Shown here piece by piece: positions 25,572-35,952 of a stretch of 64,000 nt of DNA; positions within the stretch are counted from its first letter, which is position 1, and every line of letters begins with the position of its first letter. The notes under the pieces are model-generated. The model saw only the letters and a program-made list of their open reading frames with translations, made no database searches and was not told where the DNA came from. Origin of the DNA: Sindora glabra (taxonomy: Eukaryota > Streptophyta > Magnoliopsida > Fabales > Fabaceae); NCBI GenBank assembly GCA_020226215.1, contig CM035235.1, positions 2,245,151 through 2,309,150 on the forward strand, given 5' to 3'. A program made the position numbers and the translations under genes.

Positions 25572-27983
25572 GTGTGTTGCATGAGTAAAATTACACTAGA
25601 ACCAAAGAGACTAAAATCTGCTCCTGTATGAGAACCGCAGGCCTTACTGGGGAATGTTGTTTGAAATGTGTTGTCATTGCTCTCATAAGTGTGTGTGAGT
25701 GTTCTCTAGTTTTTTCTCTTATAATATAAGAAATTGAATGCCTTTATGTGCTGTTGTGTGTAGCTTGGTTTGTAATTTCTTTTTCACTTTTATTCTTTTT
25801 GAATGTGTTAGGGGTTTATGTGGAGTGGGAGGCAGAGTTGAAATCATCCTAGATGTCCATAAAGTAGTTCCAGTAAAGTAGTTCATCTGTTTGCAAAAGA
25901 AAGTTGCTAAATTATAACATGGAACTTACATTAGAATTTGATCTGACAGCTTCATCGTGAATGCTATATGCTTAAAGAGAAGTAAATAAGAAATGGGCAT
26001 ATGGATTGCATGCATGTATTGGCATAAGATATCAGTGGTTAACTATTTGAATTGGTGTAATTAACACTTTTTGGATTAGTTTTCTGAGTAAGGAATTGGG
26101 AAGAAGCAGATTGTATTTTTGTCAAATTTTTATATCAAACCTCTGTGGTTGCATTCATCAACATTTGAATGCTCTTCAGTCAAAGTCTTTACCATTTGGT
26201 TTGTACTTTCTCATTTTTTTTAATACATGCTTAAATTATTTTTTGATTGACATTTTTTTTTCCAGAAATACACTACAGTGGTGACCATTCGAATTAGCAG
26301 ATTAATGATTTCTGCATGCTATAAATTTGAATTCAGGTTTGTGTTTGGTCCATTATTTTTACATACTCTCATAAACCTGAAGCTAGATTTGATTAGACCT
26401 TGAAGCTATGGAATGGCTACTGCATAACTGAATTTTGGTTTTTCCCATTTCTGTTTTGTATGTATATGTGTGAGTGAATGCATTTCACCCTCATGATGGG
26501 ATTGACAAAGCTCACCTAGAATCCATTGATTATTAAGCCCTGCAATGGTGAGGCAGTGTTGGCAATATTTATGTAGATATGAACTGTGTATACTCTGCCC
26601 ATGTATGGAGTCGAAATGCTTTCAATGAGGTAAAAGCAAAACAACTAAAATTTCAAGTTTTTTAGCTTGATATTTCTTTGTTTGAAGAAGTTTCAAATTG
26701 AAATTGGCAAGCTTTAGTAAAAATATGATATATTAGAACACATTTAATTTGATTTGAGTTATTATTATGCATTTTATACTTATGCTACTGTATATTTGTG
26801 GTTCTTGCATTTTGGTTGTCATTTCTTCATGCTGAATTTGTAGGAGATGAAATTTGATGATTTTGTATGAGATATCATTCATCTATTTTCAAGGAAAGTA
26901 GAATATGTCAGAACACACTTATTCTGGGTTGATTTGTTAATATATATTTCATATTTATACTACTTTCAATATCTGACATCAAGGGCAGTATGCTGAATTG
27001 TAGTCTCATTTAGATTTATTGCTCATTTCTGATGTTTTTTCTATTATGTCTGATGAAAATTGATGAATATGTAAGAGATGAACTTGAGGAGGGTAAGTTA
27101 TCTTTTGTTTGTTGGTACAAGATGTACTTTGATGATGAAAATTGATGATTTTGTATTGAGTTATCATTAATTTGTGCTTCATGGAATTATGATATGCCCG
27201 AACATGCATTTCATAATTATACTGGTTTCATTATCTCACTTATCTTTCTATCTGTATGAATTAACATGAGCCCATTAAATTTGGTTCAAATTTTTATTTT
27301 CATTTTCTTTCTAATTTTTTTTTTAAATGCTATAGTTTGAGTGTTTTCCTACTTTAAAAAATATCTGGCATCTAACAATATGCATGGAACTTGAAGATAT
27401 AGACTTCTGTATGATCTTACTTGAGAACTGTAATTGATATAGATTTATGCTTTGGTTGATCAATGTGTATGAATTGCTTTATATATTTACATTATGTTGA
27501 GTGTGTCGTATATACTTTTCTTGCTCGGTTATATTGGTACTCTTTTACAGTTTTGATGTTGGCTGTGAGATATTTGTATGACTGTATTTTTTATGTTTCT
27601 TTCATGCATTTCTTTTTTGTTGAAATTGTTTGGGTGTATATTAGGGTACATTAATTTTGGGCTGTGTTAGTAATATGCATTTTGTGTTTGATCTTAATTG
27701 AGAACTGCAATATGTATAGAGTTAATGTTTTAATAATCAAGCCTGCTGAAAATATTTCATATATGATATGAAGGTTTGTTTATTGTTTTTTTTGTTACCT
27801 TAAATATTTGACATATATAATATGCATGGAACTTAATGATACAAACTTGTGTATGATCCTACATGAGAAATCTATTAGATAAAATTCTTACCATTAAGTC
27901 TGCCCTAAGTATCACACATATCATTTCCTTCTCTTCATTAGTGTTGGATTTGAATGAATTGTAAGCCCCTTGTCTTCTTGCAG
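25572..27983 (+). other. Long 5' UTR intron region, internally repetitive
   Basis: This is T-rich, intron-like sequence leading to a polypyrimidine tract and acceptor (CCTTGTCTTCTTGCAG, ending at 27983) immediately before the PPR start codon. Diverged repeats are present: GATGAAATTTGATGATTTTG at 26845, recurring near 27052 and 27133, and an AATATGCATGGAACTT unit near 27380 and 27820. No separate protein gene is supported. Confidence 0.5.
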
Positions 27984-27984
27984 G

Positions 27985-29391
27985 ATGATCTTTTTAAGAG
28001 CATACTCTCTCAATCTAATACGACCTATTCCATTGCCCCATTTTATCAATCAATCTCTGTCTCAGCCATTTTGCAGTTTCCATATGAACAATCCTCGACA
28101 CAAAACTCGCCACCACCAACCTCGAAGTCGAAGGGCTACTTCAAAGGTTTGGAAACACATGCCTTTCATCTCCGAAGTCAAAGAGCTGCAAGACCCAGAA
28201 GATGCCTTATCTCTCTTTAATTACTACAAAAAACAGGGATTCAAGCATGATTATCCATCTTATGCAGCTTTACTCTACAAACTGGCTCGTTCTAGAGACT
28301 TTGAAGCTGTGGAACAAATTTTAAATCATATACAAGATCGACACATACACTGTAGAGAGGCCATTTTTGTTGCTTTGATTCAGCATTTTGGAAAATCTCT
28401 ACTACCTGAAAAGGCTATCCAACTTTTTCAAAGAATGTCTCAGTTCAATTGTGCCCGCACTTTGCAGTCATTCAATGCACTTCTTAATGTTCTGGTTGAT
28501 AATGGATGGTTTTCTGAAGCAAATGATACTTTCAGTCGATCATATGAAATGGGTTTTCGACCAAACACGGTTTCATTCAATATAATGATAAAGGGATGGT
28601 TGGCTAAGGATGAGTGGGGTAGAGCATGTGAGGTGTTTGACAAAATGTTGGCGAAGAAAGTGCAACCAAGTGTTGTGACTTACAATAGTCTGATTGGGTT
28701 CTTGTCTAGAAAGGGTGATGTGAGTAAAGCAATGGCTTTGCTGGAGGACATGATACGGAAAGAGAAATACCCGAATGAAGTAACATATGCATTGTTGATG
28801 GAAGGTTTGTGCTTAGTAGACAAGTATGAAGAAGCTAAGAAGCTGATGTTTGACATGGCATATCGAGGCTGTAAACCTCGGGTAGTCAATTTTGCTGTTT
28901 TGATGACTCATCTTGGAAAGAAAGGAGGGATTGAAGAGGCAAAATCTTTGGTTAATGACATGAAGAAAAGACGGTTTAAGCCAGATGTTGTAATATACAA
29001 TATATTGATAAATTATCTATGCAAGGGAAGTAAGACAGAAGAAGCTTATAAGATCTTAATTGAAATGCAGATTGGAGGTTGTAAGCCAAACGCTGCAACA
29101 TATAGAATGATGGTTGATGGTTTCTGCCGAATTGGGAATTTTGAGGCCGGTCTAAATGTTCTGAGTGCAATGCTAACAAGTAAGCATTGTCCACGATCAG
29201 AAACATTTGACTGTTTGGTTGTAGGTCTATTGAAAACTGGAAATATTGAAGGAGCTTGCTTTGTTTTGGAAGAGATGGAGAAGAGAAAGATGCAACTTGG
29301 TGTAGAAAGTTGGGAGACTATAGTGAAGTATGCCTGTGTTGAGACTAAAGATATAAGTGATCTTATAACTGAATTCACATCTATGCATTGA
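27985..29391 (+). CDS. P-class pentatricopeptide repeat protein, probably mitochondrial (At1g07740-like)
   Basis: An intact 468-residue coding exon. ATG 27985 is chosen because a strong splice acceptor (TTCTTGCAG) ends at 27983; the upstream TTG in frame lies in the intron. Residues 1-63 contain no acidic residue and many Arg/Lys/His, as in a mitochondrial presequence. Residues 91-440 form ten back-to-back 35-residue PPR motifs in perfect register (starts at 91, 126, 161, 196, 231, 266, 301, 336, 371, 406), for example VTYNSLIGFLSRKGDVSKAM. There is no E, DYW or SMR tail, so this is a P-class RNA-binding protein that would bind a specific single-stranded organellar transcript and aid its stability, splicing or translation. 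Length and text (DPEDALSLF, HDYPSY, CRIGNFEAGLNVL) resemble Arabidopsis At1g07740 from memory; orthology is not proven. The coding part has no introns, as is usual for the family. Confidence 0.95.
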   Translation: MIFLRAYSLNLIRPIPLPHFINQSLSQPFCSFHMNNPRHKTRHHQPRSRRATSKVWKHMPFISEVKELQDPEDALSLFNYYKKQGFKHDYPSYAALLYKLARSRDFEAVEQILNHIQDRHIHCREAIFVALIQHFGKSLLPEKAIQLFQRMSQFNCARTLQSFNALLNVLVDNGWFSEANDTFSRSYEMGFRPNTVSFNIMIKGWLAKDEWGRACEVFDKMLAKKVQPSVVTYNSLIGFLSRKGDVSKAMALLEDMIRKEKYPNEVTYALLMEGLCLVDKYEEAKKLMFDMAYRGCKPRVVNFAVLMTHLGKKGGIEEAKSLVNDMKKRRFKPDVVIYNILINYLCKGSKTEEAYKILIEMQIGGCKPNAATYRMMVDGFCRIGNFEAGLNVLSAMLTSKHCPRSETFDCLVVGLLKTGNIEGACFVLEEMEKRKMQLGVESWETIVKYACVETKDISDLITEFTSMH

Positions 29392-30277
29392 GGTGAGGGA
29401 GCATTTGATGGGTCTAAGTGTTGAGTTTGAGATGGCTGCAATTGTTGGACAAAGCCCTGGGATTCTGTGCTGTTTGATACTCACATCTAAATCTGCATTT
29501 GATCCCTTCCAATTGGCTTTAGCAACTTCTTTATGTAAGTTGAAAGAAAGAATCCTATGTGCACACAACCAACTGCCTTGGAACCTTTACAATTTATAGC
29601 TACTTTTTGTGGAGGAAATGATGGTAGTCCTCCTTATACATATGCAGACTATGGATACTATGTCATCTATCCATTATCACCCTGAATGAAAGGGTTGATT
29701 TCATTGTTCTTGGTCTATGAAGGTAGATGCTACGTTTTTATGTTTCCATTGAGGCCTAACCTAAAGCTTTGCTTTAGAGATAGCTGTCCATATATTAATA
29801 AGGGATGTATGGATTCTCAAGAAGAAAGATGCCAGATGATTAATTTTTATGAGTTTAGAAGTTCCTGTGGTGATAATTAAAACTAGAATTGGTTGAGGAA
29901 ACTGCACAGCTATTATGGATGAGCCTAGAAATCGTATTGTAGAGGGATGTGACAGCAAAAAATGGCTTCAAAATTCAATTGAATCAAAAGTTTTGTGCAG
30001 CATGGTTTTTTGGTGCAAAATGACAATTACACTAGCTGCAAAAGGAATAAATAGTCATTATAGAACCAAACATCCATCTGCAACTTCCTACAGTAAAGAA
30101 GAAAACTATTCTTGTAGAATTTTATTTTGGTAAGCTATAAATTGCACCCTTTGTTACACTCTTGATGGTGGAGTGTTCCTGCCTTTGGGGTTCTCCTCCT
30201 TCCACTGGTTTTGTCACAATAAATAAATAAACCCTTCAACTATAATTAATTTATCTTCTCAAGTTCATAATAGTGCA
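29392..30277 (+). other. PPR 3' UTR and intergenic DNA
   Basis: No conserved reading frame is seen. The overlapping AATAAATAAATAAA at about 30219-30232 could supply the polyadenylation signal of the PPR transcript, giving a 3' UTR of about 0.8 kb, or nearer AT-rich signals may be used. The end of the block is the presumed promoter of the L35 pseudogene. Confidence 0.45.
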
Positions 30278-30549
30278 ATGGGTAGGTGGAAATGACTACT
30301 GCACATATAATATGATATGAAATTTCTTTAATTTGATTTCAATTTGGTAATTTTATTGACTTTTGTGTTCATTTGCAAATGTAAAAGCTAGGATTAAGAT
30401 TCACAAGCTTAGGAATAGATAGAAGCAAGAGCTTCTGAGTCAGTTGAGGGATCTCAAAGCTAACCTTGCTCTCCTTAGCAATGTCAAGTTCACTGATGGG
30501 AGGCCCCAGCAAGCTCTCCAAAATATGATAACTGTTCTCTGGTTCTGTT

Positions 30550-30583
<34 letters not shown>

Positions 30584-30806
30584 CCCCCCCCCTCCTTTTT
30601 TTTTTTTTTTGCATTTTCCATGGCATTTGGGTCTTGTCGTTTGGTTTAGAAAAGTGGGATAGTTTCAGATTGGGCAGGTATTAACGGTAATTCCCCTGAA
30701 GCAAAAGGCAGCTTTGAGGGATGCTTATAAGAATAAAAGGTATCTGCCTTTGGATTTGCATCCCCAGAAGGCCAGAGCTATCAGAAGGCACCTCACAAAG
30801 CACCAG
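30278..30806 (+). pseudogene. Ribosomal protein L35 (uL29) pseudogene, introns retained
   Basis: L35 is a ~123-residue protein of the cytosolic 60S subunit at the exit tunnel. Exon 1 is just ATGG (30278-30281) followed by a good donor (GTAGGT). The acceptor at 30387 restores the frame into ARIKIHKLRNR, then a TAG, then KQELLSQLRDLKANLALL (exon 2, from 30388). A one-base frameshift follows near GATGGGAGG. Exon 3 (about 30656-30806) reads GQVLTVIPLKQKAALRDAYK and then YLPLDLHPQKARAIRRHLTKHQ, ending at a normal donor (CACCAG|GTAATT); its start contains another stop. The final exon, about 24 residues, is not found before the copia insertion at 31246. Retained introns show it arose by DNA duplication, not by retroposition. 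A TA/C/T simple repeat has expanded inside intron 2. Confidence 0.88.
30552..30611. repeat. (TA)15, C-run and T-run in the L35 pseudogene intron
   Basis: A 30-base TA run is followed directly by ten C residues and, after a short CT stretch, a run of about 16 T. It is likely polymorphic and prone to sequencing error. Confidence 0.9.
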
Positions 30807-31240
30807 GTAATTTCCCTATTTGAATTGAATTTCTGTAATCTATGAATGCATCTTCCATGCGTTTGAGAAGCTGGCCTTGTTTAATTTAATCCTAAGAAAG
30901 TTGCAATTTCATTCTGTCTTGGCTGTACATCCGATTGAAATTGTGAAGCCAGCTGTGTTGTTTCAAGCATCTCTTATTTACATGTAAGGTGTAGATTAAT
31001 TTACTAATATATACAACGGAGATTGTTTGATGAACTGTAAGTTCCATTTGCTAAAAGAGTAAAAAGGAAAAGATTTATTATTCTAGCTACAGCGAACCTT
31101 GACTTGAAATTATAGGCACGCCTCCCGTGTCAGTGGGGTGTCTAGGTTCAGACCTTAGCCTCAGCGTGTCATGCCAAATGTTAAACAAGAACTAACAGCT
31201 TAATTTTTTGCATTTTATATCTGTAATTCAAACAATTATG
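30807..31240. other. Spacer with no gene
   Basis: This should have held the last L35 exon, but no matching text (ASLKTER-like) could be read. A short GC-richer patch at 31115-31180 has no coding or clear SINE structure. Confidence 0.5.
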
Positions 31241-31245
31241 TGGGC

Positions 31246-31524
31246 TCTTGAAAATACTGACTGAAAATCCTTGTTTTTCAATCCTATTTTCATTTTCTTT
31301 CCTTTTAATGCATGTTATTACTTTCTAATGTTGATTATCTACCTGTCCAACGGATCCTCTAGCTGTCCAACAGCTATTTTCCCATTCTAGATTAGTCAAC
31401 TCCTAAGTTTCTGATATGATAGGATTTGAAATTGAGGCAAATCGTCCTTTATGATTGTATTCCTACTTTGTGTGTGTGTGGAGAGAAATAAGACATGCAA
31501 GAATTTCTTACTTTATTTTTCACA
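31246..31524 (+). repeat. Copia 5' LTR
   Basis: It aligns with 40330-40680 from TTTTTCAATCCTATTTTC through AGATTAGTCAACTCCTAA and AAATTGAGGCAAATC to AAGAATTTCTTACTTTA. It is about 70 bp shorter than the 3' LTR because of internal gaps, and clearly diverged, so the insertion is old. Confidence 0.8.
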
Positions 31525-31860
31525 TGGCATCACAGCAGTAAGCTCTAGGTTTGTTTTTCTGCTGCCCAATTTCTCTGAAAAAGGGTTGTGTGTACGTGGG
31601 GAGAAATAAGACACACAAGAATTTCTTAGGATTTGAAATTGAGGCAAATCCTCCTCTATTATTGTATTCCTTTGTGTGTGTGTGTGGAGAGAAACATGAC
31701 ATAAAAGAATTTCTTACTTTATTTTTTGCATGTGCGCGTGTGCGTGTGGAGAGAAATATGACATTCAAGAATTTCTTACTTTATTTTTTGCATGGCATCA
31801 GAGCAGTAAGCTCTAGATTTGTTTTTCTGCTGCCCAATTTTGTCTGAAAAATGTTGTCAA
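31525..31860 (+). repeat. Copia primer site and rearranged leader with repeated LTR ends
   Basis: A primer site TGGCATCACAGC at 31525 is directly behind the LTR. The LTR 3' segment (AGGATTTGAAATTGAGGCAAA) then recurs at 31628, and the primer site recurs at 31793 as TGGCATCAGAGC, closer to the tRNA-Met consensus. A third partial LTR end (GTGTGGAGAGAAATATGACA) lies in between. GT/GC-alternating runs separate the units. This is a local tandem amplification of the LTR-primer junction. Confidence 0.7.
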
Positions 31861-32199
31861 CCTTCATTGCTGACTCTTAGCCTTCATTATAGATTTGTTT
31901 AGACTCATTGTCTAGTCATAACTGCTGACTTGTTGATCTTTATAATCAAATCCTTGCCCCTTTCAAAACAACCTTCATTGCTGACTTCCTTTTTATCCCA
32001 AAATGTCTACTATATCCGAGACCTCATCCGGAGACTGTGAAACATTCTAATTCTGCACTTATTATTCCTGCTGGAGAATTGCAGAATATCAATCCTTCTT
32101 ATTGGCTAGACAGTAAAAATTACCTCAAATGATCCCAAATTTTGAAAACCGTCCTCAAAGGATGAGGAAAATTGAGTCACCTTAATGGGATTGGGCCAA

Positions 32200-32967
32200 A
32201 ATTGGGGGGTCCTAAGTTCAATGCGTGGGATGAGGAGGACTTTATGATTATGTCTTGGCTCTGGAATTCCGTGACACTCCGGAGGTAAGCAATCATTGTA
32301 TGTTTCTATTAATTGCCAAGGAAATTTGGGATGCTATGCGTCAAACATATTAAAAAGTGAAGGATGATGCCGTTATTTATGAGCTTAAGACTAAAGTGAG
32401 TGAAACCAAGCACTAAATACTACAACCTCCTTTAAAGGTCACTAGCTTGAACTTGATCACTACCAAAACATAAAAATGAAATGTAGTGATGATACTGCCT
32501 TTCTAACCAAGTTTGTGGAAAAAGAGAGAATTTTTTATTTTCTTGCAAGTTTAAATCTTGATTTTGATCCCATTCAAGTACAAATTTTGAAAAAAAATAA
32601 GCTGCTTTCATTGAATGAAGTGCTTGGCGTTGTTCGGGCTGAAGAAAGCACAAGAATAATAATGTTGGAACAACAAATTACTGAAGGATCAACAATGTTG
32701 TCCAAATCTAAATATGAAATACCCAAATCTGGCCCCTCGAGAGTTCAGAACGACAAGATTGAAAGGTTAAAAAATGACAATTCAAAAATTGTGAGGAGTT
32801 ATGGTGTACTCATTGCAATAAGCCAAGACATACTCAGGAAAATTGTTGGGAAAATGGCAAAACAGAAGTGCGTGCATGAAAGGGAGCATTTAAATGATGA
32901 CAACCTCAAGCCAATTTATCAAGCGGTGAAGGTGCCACACGAGGAAAATCCAATGAAAGGGTTGTGA
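32200..32967 (+). pseudogene. Copia gag relic
   Basis: Gag forms the virus-like particle. A broken N-terminal part (FNAWDEEDFMIMSWLWNS near 32218) is followed by the 163-codon open frame 32476-32967 (FYFLASLNLDFDPIQVQIL, then NEVLGVVRAEESTR). In a shifted frame at 32805-32846 the nucleic-acid-binding knuckle CTHCNKPRHTQENC has a perfect C-x2-C-x4-H-x4-C pattern, so a frameshift lies just ahead of it (about 32795). Confidence 0.85.
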
Positions 32968-33091
32968 AACTTAGTAAGGATGAAATTGAAAAGCTGAGTT
33001 TTTGCTTATCTCCTTAACTAGGGCAGTATGCCCAAACAAGTATATATTATGCTCTCTATACCTCGGTTTTGAATAATCTTGTTTTGAAACA

Positions 33092-33330
33092 TGGTTAGGA
33101 TTTAGAGGGAGAAAGAGTAAAGAGAAGTTATATAATTTGGGAGAAATTTTGATATATTATTAAATGAAATAAAAGGCTGAATTGTAACATTAGGTTTAAT
33201 CCTAATGCTTTATTTATATAGAGCTACTAATAAATATGATATTTTAATATGTCTAATTTTGGATATAAAATAAGCAAGTTCATAATATAACCTAAGTTCA
33301 ATATTATAAACCTAATTACTCTCTAATACA
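33092..33330 (-). repeat. LTR of the nested element (3' LTR in its own orientation)
   Basis: It aligns base for base with 35953-36192 over most of its length: shared GTTAGGATTTAGAG, GAAGTTATATA, ATATTATTRAATGAAATAAA and TAATCCTAATGCTYTATT. Divergence is roughly one in five positions by eye. Confidence 0.8.
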
Positions 33331-33745
33331 CTCTCTTAAGTTGAAGCTTACTAAGGTTAAATTTGTTACATAAACTTGAATTCACGAAAACAAAATGCCA
33401 TAAATCATGATTAAAGAAAAATTGATAAAGTTTATGAATAGTTCTTCTAAATGGAAACATCCACAAATCTTAAATCCTTGGTAGAACTACCAACAGCTTC
33501 CAAATGCCTTCTACTAACTTTTTTTAAGCTTTTTTTTTTACTTTCAAGCAAAAAACTCCAATACTTATGGTTCATAATTTTTAGAAGTTTTCTCAACTTC
33601 TTAACTAAATACATCAATATCTATGATTGGACACAGCTTCTAGATATCTCTTTAACTTTCTGACTAAGTACACCAACACCTTGCATGAACCAATTCAATG
33701 CTAGGTTGGTAAAAACAGTGGTTTAAACTGCCTTAAGCGAAGGAT

Positions 33746-33965
33746 GATCTTACTAAATCAAATGTATGCAAATACAAGTTCCTAAACAATGTTCCAAATC
33801 ACATGAAGGCACCAAAACCAATGGTTTGAACTACCAAAGCAAAACATGGGTAGCATCAAACAGACTTGTGCAATCATAAGTCATCAAAACATTATCCCAA
33901 CTTACATGAAGATACCTAAAATCAATTGTCTGAACTACTAAAGTTAAATATGCATAGCACCAAAC
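33746..33965. repeat. Two ~105-bp tandem repeats inside the nested element
   Basis: The plus-strand pieces CACATGAAGGCACCAAAACC (copy 1) and TACATGAAGATACCTAAAATC (copy 2) lie in repeats that follow each other, ending AAAACATGGGT and AAATATGCATAGC. A weaker third version (AAAACAGTGGTTTAAACTG) lies just to the left. Confidence 0.55.
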
Positions 33966-34357
33966 TACACAATTTTACGATGAGCAAAATTGCAATCGAA
34001 GTTAAACTCATCACCTTCTTGTCATTGGAATTGTTTCTGTTGAAATAATGCTGAAAAAAGCTACTTCTCATAGTATCTTACCAAATCACATATCCACCAA
34101 CCCAATAATGAATTCTAATGGATTGTGAAGAACTCCAATGTCAATATACCTAAAAACATAATCACATCACCTCTTCATGCCAAAGAGTCATGGCATACAC
34201 AAACCAAAAGAGCCGAATATCATGAAAACACGAGTGCCAAATAAATAGAAATCACAAGCCGAATTCTGAATTTGGTTAAAAGAAAAATCATACAGTAGCT
34301 ATGGCAGAACCTTATGTTGCCTACACCAACTCCATAAAAGCTAAATCCTTCGCGGAC

Positions 34358-35068
34358 TTTTGCTATTCAAACCTAGAAGCATTGAATATGCAAGGAGCAA
34401 AGAGCTAAGAGATAACAAGGAACCACCTGCTGAGGGTTAGCAATGCATATGAAACAATATCGCCTCTTGCGTACCCGTAAGCAATGAACAAAATAAGTAG
34501 TAGTGCAACTTCAAGCCCTTTAACAAAGTAGCTCCTAGAATATAATCTATATTTTCAGCAAACTTTATGTGACAAGCAACAAACTCTACCAGTTGCTCAA
34601 TACTTTGCACCACGATGGGGAATAGTGCGCCCAAAATATTGACTTCCAATTCCCGGTGGAAATGTGAAGAAAAATGAACACAACTGATGCTACACAGTAA
34701 TGAAATTGAAAACGGCCTTTAGCAATCCTAATTCAAGTATAAAACCCATTATCATCGGGACAGCAGTAAAAACACCAATATGGACCAAAAGCATTCAGAG
34801 CAGCATCCAGTGGAGTGTCACCCAAAATTCTAGCCTCTTTTGGGATAGATTCAACAAGACCAGCGAAGGCCAACTATGCTCTTCCATATAAGAGTATGTA
34901 TACGGTGACTAGACATGATATCCAACAGTTGTGAAGAAAAAAGACTGCATTTTGAAGAAATTTAAAAACTGTCGAAGCCTGTAAACATCCCGGCTAAGCA
35001 TTTGCTTACCATTACCACTTGCGCCTTTCCTTTCAAAGAGGGTAGTCTAGTTTAACCCAGCATCCCTT
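34358..35068 (-). pseudogene. Callose synthase (GSL/CalS) exon fragment captured in an LTR element
   Basis: Callose synthases are ~1,900-residue plasma-membrane 1,3-beta-glucan synthases. The minus strand shows a ~237-codon piece of the C-terminal half. In order: RDAGLN, stop, TTLFERKGASGNGKQMLSRD, VYRLRQFLNFFKMQ, FFFTTVGYHV, LDAALNALVHIGVFTAVPMI, MGFILELGLLKAVFNFIT, SQYFGRTIPHRGAKY, YRLYSRSYFVKGLEVALLL, and RWFLVISWLFAP before a final FE, stop, QK. This includes several of the C-terminal membrane helices. It is broken by at least five stops and some frameshifts. An acceptor-like AACAG| precedes the first codon and a GT follows QK, so it looks like one exon with intron edges, taken from genomic DNA. 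It is sense with the surrounding LTR element. Confidence 0.82.
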
Positions 35069-35952
35069 CTGTTCCCACAACAGTTGAAACTAACACCCAT
35101 CTAGAAAATTGCCTAGTTCCAACATGCTCTATTTAACTAAATTGATGCCAGAATATACACTTGTAATTGAAACACTGAACCTTCAAGATCAAAATAGCAA
35201 ATATGATTGCAGAAAACTCACCAGAAACATGTATATATAAAAAAAAATTGGATCAACTACAACTGTTTGCCAGCGATCCAAACACCTCTGTTCACACTAG
35301 TGTTCATCGTGGATCACCCAAAAACTACCATTGGTGTTGTCAAATCACAAAATCAACCATATTGGAAGGTTTAAAACCCGCCAAAGATACTCTGGAAAAA
35401 ATGTCGTCACCAGATGCGCTGCCACGTGTTGTCGAGTTGCTCTACTCATGGGATTCACGTGCCTTCATCACACTTGTGCGTGTGATGTATGCGCTGCCTA
35501 GGAATGTTCACTGTCCTCCAATTTGTCCTTCGGTCAACTTGGTTCTAAATTTTTGTTAGTGAAGCTACCTATATGGCCTCCAACAGAACTAAACACAAAT
35601 CTACATGCCACTTGGCAAACTGCAATTTTTCGATTTGCAAACTTGAATACCTCTCTTTTTATTTTTTTTCCTTTTTTTTTTGGAACTCACCTTTTTTTAA
35701 TCAACATTTTTTTAAAATTTTTTTTCATTTTTTTACTCGAAAATTAAAAAACAATTACCAAAAAAATAAATAATTCTAATGACAACAGTTCTAAACTATA
35801 TATATTTTTTTCTTTTTTTCCTCACTAAAACTTAAAAATTCATTTAAAAAATAAATAAACTTAAATTTTACATGCTTTAACCTCTTTGAGGTTGGTAGCA
35901 ATAGTATAACCTATAGGCTTATGGCAGATGATTGATACTATCTTAAGTAACA

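Noticed and set aside
27970..27984. Possible upstream TTG start for the PPR protein
   Set aside because: The five extra codons lie in the polypyrimidine tract and acceptor of the preceding intron. ATG 27985 directly follows the acceptor and begins a presequence-like N-terminus.
28388..29599. Several open frames on both strands across the PPR exon
   Set aside because: They are shadows of the PPR coding frame, with no independent domain content.
30960..30990. Possible last L35 exon (AAGCATCTCTT reading Ala-Ser-Leu)
   Set aside because: Only three residues fit and a stop follows at once; this is within chance expectation.
31115..31180. SINE-like patch with GTTCAGACC resembling a pol III B box
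   Set aside because: The A-box-like text is only about 12 bases away instead of 30-40, and there is no tail or target duplication.
35203..35559. 118-codon plus-strand open frame in the nested element
   Set aside because: No recognisable domain. It runs opposite to the element's orientation and overlaps its leader region.
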